Part shown: positions 27,068 through 38,366 of the stretch, in pieces
Layout: each line of letters starts with the position of its first letter
How positions within the stretch are numbered: the first letter of the stretch is position 1
Assembly (NCBI GenBank): GCA_019448385.1
Contig: JAGTXO010000008.1
Location: 620,001-684,000 of the forward strand
DNA length: 64,000 nucleotides
Direction: 5' to 3'
From: Diacronema lutheri
Lineage: Eukaryota > Haptophyta > Pavlovophyceae > Pavlovales > Pavlovaceae
Translations under genes and position numbers: made by a program
The notes under the pieces: model-generated
What the model was told of the DNA's origin: nothing
The model's database searches: none
What the model saw: only the letters and a program-made list of their open reading frames with translations

Positions 27068-27392
27068 CGGCGCTCATTCAATGGCATCGCGTCCCGTTCG
27101 CTCGCGCGAAGCACGTGCGCACCTCAAGCCGACGTGCAGCTCGGGGGTACCGCCTGCTCCCTCATCCAGGTTCTGACCCTTCAGCATCAACGTGCCACGC
27201 CGTCGACGGTCACTGCCACCGGCTCGTGCCCCAGGAAGCTTGGACGACATCGTGCGTACCGGCACCGACTGACGGTTCCTGGGCCCGGGCTCCGAACGCA
27301 AGGTGTGCGCACGCCCCGCGGGAATCTGGAAGCTTGAGGTGAACAACGCGGAATAAATGAGTTGGGCGCCCTGATCGGACAGCGCTCGACCC
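27068..27392. other. Intergenic, no gene seen
   Basis: This lies between the small ORF and the 3' end of the minus-strand unknown gene. GC is slightly lower than the surroundings. No repeat, RNA gene or coding pattern was recognised. Confidence 0.4.
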
Positions 27393-29232
27393 TCAGCACG
27401 TGACCGAGCGCTTGGACGCGAGGTCAACGAGGCTGGCGAGCGAGCGCTTGAGCTCGTCAAACTCGGTCTGGATGGTGAAGAGCAGTTCGCCCTGTGGCGC
27501 GCTCGACTTTTGGCTTGGGTTGTCCGCGTCGGCCACGTCGCCGGCGCGCGTCGCGAGCGTCTGTTCGACCGCGCAAGCCAGCCGCTCCGCCGACGGTTCT
27601 GCTTGGCGCTGGGCGGGCGCGAGCAGGACGCGCGCAAGCCAGGCATGGTGCTCGTGCAGCGGCGCGCCAAGCGAGACGGCGCCCTCCCTTTCATCGCTCA
27701 GCTGGAGGCCCGGCAACGCGTTCGGCATGGCGACGGCGGGCGCGTCCGCCGCGCGGAGCTTGCAAGGCTCCGATGGCGCGCGTGGCGCGGACGCGCCCAG
27801 CGACGCGAGGCCGTCGACGCGCGCGAGCTCCGAATCCATGTCGAGCTCGAGCATTTCGCCCGGCCAGGTCATAAGCGCCTCGAGTTCGGCCGCCGACAGC
27901 CCGCCCGCGCCGCCGGCAGTGGCCGCGCAGTCGACGCCGGCGCCGTCCACCAGCTGCACGCCGCAAGCGTCCAACTCGCGCAGGCCGTGCAGCGACGGGA
28001 GCATGTCGTGCTGGTCTGCGGTCTCGGAGGTGAAGCGCGTGAGCGCGCACGGCGCGAGGCCGTCGTCGCCGTACGGCCCGCCGCCGCCGCAGACACCGCC
28101 GCCACCACCGTCGTCGTTTTCGTCGTCGTACCAATCGTCGTCGCCCCAGCCACGCATGCGCTTGCGCTTGCCCATACCGCCCGCCGCGTCCGATGAGCGC
28201 GCGCACGCGTCGGGCGTCGCGGCGCCGGGCGCGAGGAGGTGTGGGTCAAAGTCCGCGCACGAGATCACGCGCGCGAGCTCGACGCTCTCCGCGTCGCCCG
28301 TCCACCGCGCGAGCCGCGCCGCCGTCCTCGCTGTCGCGAGCGCGCCGCCGTACGGGCTGGCCGTGTCGCCCATGCTGCCCGACCCGCTCGCCCTCGGCGC
28401 GTCGTAGCGCGAGGTAAGGATGGCGGACGGAGCAAGCCTCAGGCTCGGCCGTGCGGCCTTGAGCGAGAGCTTTGTGATCGATCGCATCGGGTGCGTGAGG
28501 ACGGTAAGGACCGACGGGAGGAGCGGATCGCCGTGCGTCGGCACCGTGACGCGTACGCGGAAGCGCGTGTGCCCGACTCGCGAGGAGAGCGCGGTGATGC
28601 GCAGGCGGAAGGCTGCCTGCGGTCGGCGCGCCGCGCGCGCGCAAGGCCCACGCCGGCGCAGCCCGATGCGGCGCGAGCGACGGTGAGCGGCGGGGGGGAA
28701 AGGCGCGCGCGCGGCGCAGCGGGGGCGTGCGCCTTGCGCGGCGGTGTGTGCCCGCACCTCGCCGTCGACAAGGGCGCGCACGGTCTCGCCCTCGAGCATC
28801 GTGTCTGCTGAGGGCTTGCCACCCCCGTTGGGCGAGTCCGAGTGCGTCGATTGCACCTGCTCGGGACCGGGCCGGGGGGGGGGGGGGGGGGATGCTCGGG
28901 GTCACGCACGGCATGACGTAGGGCGGGGCAGCAGGGCACGCACACACAGGCGCGGAGCGCTCGGCGACACGAATCCACACAGCGCGGCAACTCGCACGCC
29001 GGCGCTCGCGCACCGGCAACCCGTTCTCGTATATGAGCTCGGCGTGCGCGTGCAGCTGCTCGCCGTTCCACAACTGCGAGATCCGTCCGCCTGTGCCGAC
29101 GAGGCCAACGCGCAGCGAGAAGTAGCGCGAGTTGGAGACGACGAGTTCGGTAGTCTGGCTCGCATCGGCATCGGCGCAGCGCATGGGCGCAAGTCCATCG
29201 TACGAGCTGCCCGGCGTGCTCGGAAGCCGCAC
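27393..29232 (-). CDS. Nuclear-looking protein with conserved N-terminal domain, unknown (3 exons)
   Basis: Exons (minus order) 29014-29232, 28758-28856 and 27393-28616 are all phase 0 and give 513 aa. The first two exons plus the start of the third form one folded-looking domain: NSRYFSLRVGLVGTGG, HAHAELIYENGLP, AAFRLRITALSSRVGHTRF, RVRVTVPTHGDPLLPS and VLTHPMRSITKLSLKAA. Evenly spaced beta-like segments and the basic RFRVRV suggest an immunoglobulin-like or nucleic-acid-binding fold. The remainder is acidic, Gly/Asp-rich and includes GKRKRMRG, a possible nuclear signal. Intron 1 (28857-29013) holds a poly-G tract. A transcription-regulator role is only a guess. The start at 29232 may be replaced by an in-frame ATG at 29184. 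Confidence 0.6.
28874..28891. repeat. poly-G tract in intron
   Basis: A run of 18 G (+ strand) inside the first intron of the minus-strand gene at 27393-29232. Confidence 0.9.
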
Positions 29233-30048
29233 CGTCTGCGCGCCGGGTAGCGCGCCGGAACGCGCGTTCGTTCAAGTGTGCCAAGCGCGCGCGTGCGTCG
29301 CACGTGGCGCGGGACAGACGGCACGCGCGCGAAGCCAATTCGGATGCCGCGCGGCGGAGGAGCTGCGCGTGGCACGCACCGGCTGCGCCTTGGGGCTATC
29401 CACCCTGTGCACCGTGTGCTCGAGGATGAAGAGACTCGTGCCCGGCTCGGCGTCGGCCATCTGCGCGCGTCAAAGCGCGTGCGGAGGTCGCGCGTGAGGC
29501 AGCCGGTGTGCGGCCGCACGCGCATCCGCGCACGCGCCGGGCGCGTAGAACGTTCGGCCCAGTGCGCGTCGCACCGCACTGCGCCGGCGCGCGGTGGAGG
29601 AGCAGCAGGCACTAGAACGCCCCCCCTTAAGCCAAGTTCACCCTTCGGCCAACTTCATGGCCGTAGTCGCACACCTATTTGAGGCCGATCGGCGACACAA
29701 AAGTTTTCGGAATATTCATCGATTTTTGTCCACGACTCCGTTAGCCGTCGGCGCGCATGCCGCCGCCGCCGCCGCGCGCACCCGCGCGGGTACGCCCGCG
29801 GACGATGCGGCGCAGCTCGGCTTGCAGACGGCCCTCTTAGTCACCTGGCGGGGCCCGACGCCATGTCACGGCAGCCTCCGATCCGCATACGGCCCCGGCT
29901 GCCGACGCCGACGGAGGCCAGAAGGGGCGACCCTTGCCCACGCGCCGCGGCGCGCGTGGGGCGTGTGCAACACTGTGACGGGCGGGCGGCACGGTTGGCC
30001 ACCCGACCGCCTGCCCGCCGGCGGCGCGGCGCGCGCCGCGCTCCGGGC
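29233..30048. other. Gene-poor gap, no supported gene
   Basis: 816 bases between the 5' end of the unknown gene and the 3' end of clathrin heavy chain. A 152-codon plus-strand frame at 29594-30052 has no domain pattern and shares the local Arg/Ala/Pro bias of antisense frames, so it is not called. A relatively A/T-richer patch (29690-29745) is the only compositional change. Confidence 0.4.
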
Positions 30049-33000
30049 CTAGTACCCGCCGCCATAGCCGGGCTGGCCTCCGTAGCCGCCGCCCATCCCC
30101 ATGCCGCCCATGCCGCCGCCGTACTGCGGCTGTTGCATGCCCATGCCGCCCATCCCCATCCCGCCGCCGCCCATCGCTGCGCCGTAGACCGTCAGCGCGT
30201 TGCCGTTGTACGCCGCCATGCTCGGGTCGGCGTAGCTCATCACCGCGGCCTCCTCGGCGGCCTTCTTCTCCTGCTCCGCCTTGACCTCGATCTTGGTCGT
30301 CGTCTTCCCCAGATCGTCCACCTGCGAGGCGCCCGCACCGGAGCGCGCAGCGTAAGCGCCGCGCGGGCGCCGCGCGGGCGCCGCGCGGGCGCAGCGGTGC
30401 GCGCGCACGCGTGGCACGCGGCGCGCGCGCGCGCGCGCGCGCGCGCGCGCGGCGCGCTCGCCTTGGTGGTGAGGTGGCGCATTGACTGGATCATGAAAGG
30501 CATCGCGTAGTCCATCAGCCCATTGCGCCACGCGATCTCCATCACTACGTCCGGCCGCAGCAGCTCGTAGCACGTGAAGAGCGTCGACGCGAAGCACGCC
30601 TGGGCACGAGGCGCGCACAGACGCGTAGACCGCGCGTGAGGCGCGCGCGTTGCGCGCGTCGCGCGCGGGCAGGGCACGCGGCGCGCGCTGGCGCGGCTCG
30701 GCAGGTGGCGCACGGGCGCGCGCGCCTCACCTTGTTCTTCTCGTGCACGAAGAAGGCGACGAGCTGCTCGGCGAGGTCCTGCTTGCCCGAGTCAGCCGTC
30801 GTCTGGATGGCGGTGGTCCAGTCCTGGTCGCCCTTCGAGAGCTCGATGGACTGCGCGTACCGCTCGTTGGTCATGTGGAGCTTCGCGGCGATGCGGCGGA
30901 ACTGCAGCAGCTCGTGCGCCTCGCATCTCTTCGCCATCTCGATCTGGTCAAAGTTGTTGAAGACGTCAATTGCCTTGGCGAGCGCCGTGTGGTCCTCGTC
31001 CTCGACGTACAGCTCGTAGAGCGCGTCGTTCACCTACGCCGCAGCGCGCGGCACGACACGGCACGGCACGCACAGCGCACGACAGAACGCGGCGTGCAGC
31101 GCGAGAGGGGCGTGTGAGTGGCACGGCACGGCACGCCGCGCGAACGGACCACGCGCGGGGCGGGGGACAGGAGGGCCACGGGGACATGCCGCGCGCTACA
31201 AGGGAGGAAGAGAAGAGGAGAAGGGGGAGAGGGGGAGGAGAGATGGCCACGGGACATGCCGCGCGCGCGGCTCTCGCCGCCCGCGCGCACCTCCTTGATG
31301 TTGTCCGCCTGCACCTTGAGGAGGTAGTCCTTGACGAGGTGCAGCAGCTTGGCCTTGCGCAGCTGCAGCACGACGCGCACATGGTCGAGGTGCGAGAGCA
31401 CGACGGTGAGCATATCGACGAGGAGCGTCGGCGCGTACTCGAGATAAAAGCCGATCGCCTTGTAGTAGACCTCCGAGTTGGTCACCTTTGCGATCGTCTC
31501 CTTGAACTTGACGTGCTCGAACGCGACGGCCGGGTGCTTCACCATCGTGAGGCACGCGTTGTCAAACTCGTCGTAGTGCGTGTACAAGAAGACGAGCTCC
31601 TCCCAGTGGTGGCCGTCCTCGCACGACGAGAGCAGCTTGCGGATGTTGAGCTTGGACCAGAAGAGCTTGATGTGCTCCATCAGCTTCTCCGGGCGGTACC
31701 TGACAAGACCCGCGGGGCGCGCGCACGAGCGCCGGTGAGCGCGCGCGCGCGGCGCACGCGCGCCGCGCGGGGCCGGCGCGCTCGGCGCGCGCGCGCGCGT
31801 GCGTCGCACTTTGCGTAGAGGATGCCGAGCTCGGTGAAGATGCCCATGTGCGCGCGCTCGAGGTTGAGGCCGCTCTCCATCAGCTGCATCACCTCGTCGA
31901 AGAAGCCGTGCTGCTCGTACGTGTTGATCAGGCTCTCGAGCTCGTCCGGGTTGACGATGATGAACATCGCGCAGATCTGCGCGAGGCGGAACTCCTCCGC
32001 CTCGACGCACGCCGCGTTCACCTGCGACGAGCGCGAGCGCGCGCGCGCGCGCGCACGGTCGGGTCGGCGGCGCGCCGAGCCGCGGGCGGCGCGGCGCGCG
32101 CGTCTCGCCGCGCGCGCCGCGCCGCGCGTGCGCTCGCGCGCGCGTGCGCGTGCGCACCTCCTTCCACGTGCGCGCCGAGTTTGCCTTTCGCGCCGCGTCC
32201 ACGGCCTGCTGGTACTCGGTGAGGTGCACGAGGCACGAGGCGAGGCGCGACCAGTTGGAGTTTGAGGTGAAGAGCACCTTGGCCGCCTCGTACATGCCCT
32301 CGTTGTAGCAGCGGTCGCCGATGCCCTGGATCTGCGCAACGTTTGGCGCCGAGATGAACTCCTCGAGGGCCGAGTAATTCTCGCACTTTGCGTACGCGTA
32401 GAGCAGCGTCGAGTCGATGTGCGACTCCTTCACCTTCTTGCGCGCCATCACGAGGAAGGTGGCGAGCTCGGCCCACGCGCCCGCGCTGGGCGTCGCCTCA
32501 ATCACCGCCTGGTAGGCCGTCGCGTCGTCCGCCTTGACGAAGGAGCTCACGGCCTCGCGCACCATGCCCTGCGCGAGCTGGTAGTTTCCGAGCATCGACC
32601 AGACCTCGTGCGTGTTCACCTTGTCCGCAAAGTCTGCCGCGCGCTCCACCGACGCGATGTACTCGATCAGCACCTTCGCCGCCTCGGTGTGGAAGCCGTG
32701 CTTCTTGAAGATGACGAGCGCCTCCTCGTACAGCTCGGCGCCGACGGCAATGTTGGCAATGTCCGGCGCGTCGTAGTTGGAGAGGCGGTTGATGTAGTCC
32801 ATCACGCGCTCCGGGTCGGCCTTGATGGCGGTGAGGAGGAGGAGGTTCTGCAGGTTCTTGTTGTGCTTGAACTCGTCCGACGAGCCGTGGAGCACGATCT
32901 TGTCGAGCAGCTCGATCAGCTCGTTGGGCAAGTCCGCCGCGATGAAGGCCTTGACCGTGATCGACACGACATCCGCCGATTTGGTCTCGGGCAGCGCCGT

Positions 33001-36000
33001 CTGCACGACCTGGTCGACGAGATCGCGCTTGTACTTGTTCTCGTTGGTGAGCACCTTCTCCCACACGGCGAGGTCCTGCCGCTCGACGAGGTAGCGCGCC
33101 TGCTGCTTGAAGAGGCCGTTCTTGTTCGTCAGCTCGATGAGCTCCGCATCGCAGTTGCCGCGCTTGTACACGGTGAAGGCGAGGTGCGGGTCGCGCTTCT
33201 CGCAGTACTCACCCACAACCTTCGAGTCGTAGTACCTACGACGCGCAAGAGGCGCGCGCGCGCGCGCGCGCAGGCGGCCGCGCGTTGGCCGCGAACCGGC
33301 GCGTGGCGTGCGCTGGTCGGGCGGGGGCGCGCGGCGCAGGCACACGCGCGCGCGGCGGCGGCAGCGGCGGGCAACGGGCGAGCGGCGCGCGCGTGCCACG
33401 CACATGTTCTCGGCGAGGTGGTGCTCGGGCTTGTTGTTCATGTCGATGTAGACCTTCATGAGCGCGTTGTGCACGGCGGGCTCCTGCACGCCCTCGTTGA
33501 CGCGCGCCTCGAGCCACGGCTGCAGCAGCTTGAGCCGGTTGCGCGTCTCGCACGCCTCGACGAGGGCCTCGGCAGGGCACATGCCGCGCACGGAGAGGAT
33601 GAGGGTGCGCACAAAGTCCTCGCCGCAGTCGGCGTCGAGCAGCGCGCCCGCGACGTTTGGCGTCTTCATCGGGTTGACCTTGGTGACGTACAGCTCGATG
33701 TACTTGGTCATGTTGTTGTTGTAGCTGCGCGGGCGGGCGGGCGGGCGGGCGGGCGGGCGGGCGGGCGGGCGGGCGGGCGGGCGGCGGGCGGCGCGCGCTC
33801 AGCGCAACGCACGCGCGGTGCGCCCGGCTCGGCGAAGGGGCCGCTGCGGCGGCGCGGCGCGGTGCGGTGCGGTGCGGCGGTGCGGTGCGGAGCGGAGCGG
33901 AGCGGGGCGCAGAGAGAGCGGTTGGGCAGTACGCACAGGTACTGCGTGAGCTCGTCAACCATGTCGAAGCGGTCGCACACGTTGATGAGCGGCCGCTGGT
34001 CGGGCAGGCGCGCCTCCTTGAGGAAGTCCTTCACGGCGACGGGGTCGTAATGGTTGTCCTCGCGCGTGATGCGCTCGACCTCGGCAAAGTTGCCCACCTT
34101 GGTCGCCGCCTCGATGTACTTGTAGTGCACGATCGGGTCCTTCGTCTTCATCGCGACAGCGCCAAGGTAGTAAAAGAGGCCCTCGTAGCTCTTGTACCTG
34201 CGGTCGAGACGCCGAACGGCGCGCGCGGAGAGCCGCGCCAGCGCCGCTGAGCACGCCGCCGCCGCGCGAGGCGGCTCGGCGCGGGCGCGCGCGCGGCTCT
34301 GCGCGGCACGCGCGCCGCACGTCTCGAAGAGCTTGATCAGCTGCTCGGCGGTGAGCTGCTCCGAGTACTCGCGCGCGATCTGCACGACGATCTGCAGGTT
34401 TGCGCGCAGGTTGGTGCGCATCATGTGGTGCAGGCACTCGAGGGCCACATCCGCCGAAAGCGTGCCCATGTACCTGGCGGACGCGCGTCGGGGGGGGGGG
34501 GGGGGGGGGGGGGGGGGGTGGCGAGGCGCGACAGGCAGCGGGGGGCGGCGGAAGCCACGCGCGCGCGCACAGCGGCGTGTGAGCAGCGAATAGGCGGGGC
34601 GGGCGGCCGTGGCGCGCCTCTCGCGCGACGCGCCCCCCGCGCCTCCGCTCGCCTCCCCGCGCACGCCCCCGGCTCGTCGCCGCTCGACAGGCCGACCGGG
34701 TCTGTGGGCCGACCGGGTCTGTGGGCCGACCGGCCGAGAGCGCGCGCGCGCGGGCGGTCGGTCGCGGCGTGTCGCACTTGAGCAGCCATTCGGGGTTGAG
34801 CAGGTCAGTGCGCGTGATGCAGCGCTTGATGTCGGCGGCCTCCTCAAAGTTCTCGAGCGCGCGCTGCGGCAGCCCCGCCTTCTCGCAGAGCATGGCAATC
34901 CGCTGCTTTTCAAAGTGCGAGAACATGTCGTTCGCGAGGATCGCGTCGGCGACGCCCGGCTGGCCGGCCATCAGGTTCATCTCGAGAAGGCGCGTCTGCA
35001 GCGGGCCCTCCTCGGGCTTGTTGTTCTTGAGCGCCTCGAGCAAGAAGGCCGTGGCCTGCTGCAGGCAGTTGTACTTCATGAAGATGTCCGTCACCGCGTT
35101 GAAGTCGACCTGCGAGCCCGCCGGGTTGGTCGCGAGCTTCTGCGCCATGTCGCACGCACCCTGCGGGTTCATCCGGACCATGTTCTCGATCATCACGGTC
35201 CAGTCCATCGGCATGTTCACCTTCTGCGCGTACGCGGCGATTTTGTCCGTCTGGCCCGTCTCGGAGAGGCATTGGATCACCTTGTGGTGCGCCTGCGCCT
35301 TGAGGTAGACGGCGAGGCCCATCTGCATGTCCATCGGCTTGACCACGTCGCCGAGCTCCTCCGAGCACTCGAGCTTGTCCTCCTGCAGCCACTTCTGCAG
35401 CAGCTCCTTCTTGCCCTGCTGCAGCACGGGCTTGGCGAGCTCGAGCGACTCGAGCTTGTTCAGCTTGCCCTTCTCAAGCAGGCAGCCAAAGTAGGTGAGG
35501 ATCGGCGAGCTGCAGGCGGCGGAGACGGTCGAGGGCGCGCAGCGCGCGGCGGCGGGGGTGGAGGGCCAGGCACGGGCGGTCAGGCGGCGGTGACCGGCCG
35601 CGGCGACGCCGCGCGCGCGCGGCGCGGGCGCTGCCGCGACGGCGGCGGCGGCTGCAGCGGCGGCGGCGCGCACGGCTGGCCCTGCATCGCCGGCGCGTGC
35701 TGGAAGCGTTGGATGGTCTGCGCGGTGCGCAGCGCGCCGGCGGGCGAGTCGGCGGCGATCTTGGCCGCGCCCCTGTAGTCACCCTGCGCGAGCAGCTGCT
35801 CAAACTGGTGCACGATCAAGTTCTCGGCGCCGGGCAGGTTGCCGCGCGTCGCGAGTGAGAGCGCGAGCGGCAGGTTCTTGAGCTGGCCGACGATGTAAGG
35901 CACGACGGTCTGCTCGTCGAGCGAGACGCACAGCACCTGCCCCTTGCGGTTCACGCCGATGAGCCCGCCCGTCGCGCTGTGGTCGGCGGTGACGAAGATG

Positions 36001-38208
36001 GTCTCGGAGGAGATGCGGTTCATGTAGATCATCGCGCCGCTCTCGAGGTCGTGCACGTGCGCGTACCCAAACTTGGTCACCATGAAGATGACGCCATGCT
36101 TCGCCGACACCTGCATCGCGACGGGGAAGTCGTTCGCCGCCTCGGGCGGAAAGTAGATGTCCGCCGCCTTCTTGGCGAAGCCCGGCGCGCCCGGCGCGCG
36201 CGCGCCCGGCGCGACCTCGATCACGTGCAGCTTGGCGCCCTGCGCGCCCTTGACGGCAAACGTGAAGAGGGTCGACTCGCTCGTCGCGCCGTCCGTCTTG
36301 AACTGCGCGAACGCGGCCGCGTGCCCCTCGATGGGCTGCGAGACGTTCTTCTCGACGGAGAAGAGCTGCATCGCACCGATGATCCGGTTCGTGCCCGGCT
36401 GTGCGACGGCGGCGCGCGCGACGGGGTGGAGAGGAGAAAGAGGGGAGGAGGGGAGGGGGGGGCGTCAGGCGAGGCGGCGTCGAAGTTGAGCACTCGGCGT
36501 GCCACGGCGCAGTGGCGCGCGGGACGGAGGCGGCGTGGCCCCCGCGCCCGCCTCCCATCCGGCCGTCAGCTCCACTCGCCGTTCGGTCCGCACGTGCGTC
36601 GCCCGGCCAAGCCGCCGTCCCGCTCTCGCGTCCCGCTCCCGCGCCTTCCGCACACCCCGCCAGCCAGCCTCGTTGCGCCGCCATGGCCCCAACCCCTGCC
36701 GACTCCGCTCCGCGCTCGAGCGCGATGCTCGCGGGCACGGCGCGGCATCGGGCCGACGGCCCCGCCGCGCAGGACGCCAACCGCCCTCACTGCCGCACAG
36801 CGAGCCTTTTGCGACAGTCAGCCCACTTCGCCCACGCGCACGACGCACGCCCCGCGATACTCGGCAAGGTGGGCGAACTGTAGGGCGCTCACCTCCGCCT
36901 TGATGCCGATGAGCACGCCCCACTTCTCGTTCGCCGAGGTCTTGTAGTTGATGATCTGCGTGTCGTTGAGCGACGCATGGCGGTCGAACATTTTGCGCGG
37001 CTCTGACTGGCCTGCGCGCGTAACGGGCGGCGCCAAGGCGGGCGCGCACGCAACCATGGCGCGTCGGTGGGTGAGCAGAGCGCGCATGGGCGATAATTGC
37101 GAGGGCTGGCCAAAGCGATCGCATGCGTCGCTTGTGCCCACCGGACGCTCCATCGTGCCCACCGGACGCCGGACGACCGGACGCGCACGCCGACCGATCG
37201 CACTCGGCTGGCGCTGACGAGCATGCGAGCGCCGCCTCGGCACGCCCAATCGCACCCGTCGCTCACGCACGCAGCTCCCGCCCGCGCCGGCCCTCGCGCC
37301 GGACAACGCCCGGACAAACCGCACCGGGCGCTTAGTCGACGCCCCCGCCTTCAAGCCGTCGGCCGCAGTCGGCACGGCACACCAGCCGCGCGCGTAGGCC
37401 ATGCGCGTCGGTACGCGTGGGCAGCGTTTCCAGCGTGGCGATATCCATGCCAGCACTCGCGCGCGCGTACCCTCCATCGACCAGTGGAAGACGGCCGTGC
37501 CGGTGACGAGCGCGACGGTCGACGCCGAGACCCACTTCCAGTAGACGACCGGCTCTGGCATCTGGACGGACTTCATCTTCGACTTCATCTCGAGGTTGAA
37601 GATCTGGAGGTAGTTTTGCGCTGCTCGAGCCAAAGCCACAAACCGAAGCCAGGCCAAGCGCGGCGGCGACGATGATCGGCGGCGAGCGCGCGGCGACCCG
37701 ACGCGAACGCAGCGAGCACGCCCAGGCCGCGCGCAGGGACGCGTGACGCGGACGCGGGTGAGCGGCTGCGGAGCGCGACGCGGGTGCGACGAGGTCAGAG
37801 CTGGTGCTACGCGCGCCATGCGCGCTGCGCTCGCGCGCACCCTTGAGCGCGATGACCTTGGACACCGGGTTCATGATGGCAGAATCCGCCGAGATCGGGC
37901 GGCGCTGGATGTCCGCCGGGTTGTTCATGTCGATGATGACGACCTGCACCTGGCCGTTCACCTCCTCGCGGACGCAGATGAACTTGTCCGACTCCATCGT
38001 CAGCGAGTTGAACGAGACATACTGCTGGTTGATCCCGAGCTGCACCAGCTGCGCGGATGCACGGCACACACGAGCGGCCGCGCGTTCAGCGCGTCAGGAG
38101 CGACCAACCTGGTGCGAGAGCGCAGCGCGCGCCGGCAGGTGGGCGCAAAAGCCCGCGGCGAGGGCATACGTTGCAGACTTCCTGGAAGCGGATCGGCAGC
38201 TGCGCCAT
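30049..38208 (-). CDS. CLTC: Clathrin heavy chain (15 exons, complete)
   Basis: Clathrin heavy chain forms the triskelion coat at the plasma membrane, TGN and endosomes. Exons, in order: 38170-38208, 37841-38048, 37471-37620, 36893-37011, 35674-36398, 34778-35509, 34321-34473, 33937-34197, 33404-33724, 32158-33235, 31810-32021, 31291-31699, 30731-31033, 30462-30599, 30049-30321. Every phase closes, giving 1706 aa (animal protein about 1675). [22 protein letters not shown] and [13 protein letters not shown] mark the N-terminal propeller; [17 protein letters not shown] and [14 protein letters not shown] continue it. The heavy-chain repeats are full ([76 protein letters not shown]). The trimerisation region has [20 protein letters not shown], and the tail is Gly/Met/Tyr-rich. 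The last intron has a GC donor. The gene diverges from the SulP gene. Confidence 0.97.
33729..33791. repeat. (GGGC)n repeat in a clathrin intron
   Basis: About 13 uninterrupted GGGC units just upstream (transcript sense) of the acceptor before exon 9. On the coding strand it is (GCCC)n; the + strand could form G-quadruplexes. Confidence 0.9.
34490..34518. repeat. poly-G tract in a clathrin intron
   Basis: A run of 29 G (+ strand) in the intron between exons 6 and 7, a C-run in the transcript close to the acceptor. Confidence 0.9.
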
Positions 38209-38366
38209 GGCGCGGGCGAGCGAGGCGTGGGCGACGAGACGAGAGAGCCTCTCGCGGCCGCCGAGGCTTTCGGGGCGAGGTGATAAGTCCGGATCAGGTC
38301 GTCCTGTCATCAGGACGGACGCCCCAAAGTTTGAAACGCAGAGGGAGAGGTGATGCCTGGGCACGA
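38209..38366. promoter_or_regulatory. Divergent promoter region, clathrin / SulP
   Basis: 158 bases separate the clathrin ATG (38208, minus) from the SulP ATG (38367, plus). The 12-base palindrome-like GATCAGGTCGTCCTGTCATC region near 38290-38310 is the only structured part. No TATA box was seen. Confidence 0.4.

Noticed and set aside
29594-30052. Plus-strand 152-codon frame
   Set aside because: No motif, arginine/alanine bias typical of random GC-rich frames, and it runs into the clathrin 3' end.
37743-38366. In-frame upstream extension of the SulP gene
   Set aside because: It overlaps clathrin exon 2 and the short divergent promoter; the Met at 38367 gives a normal start for the transporter.
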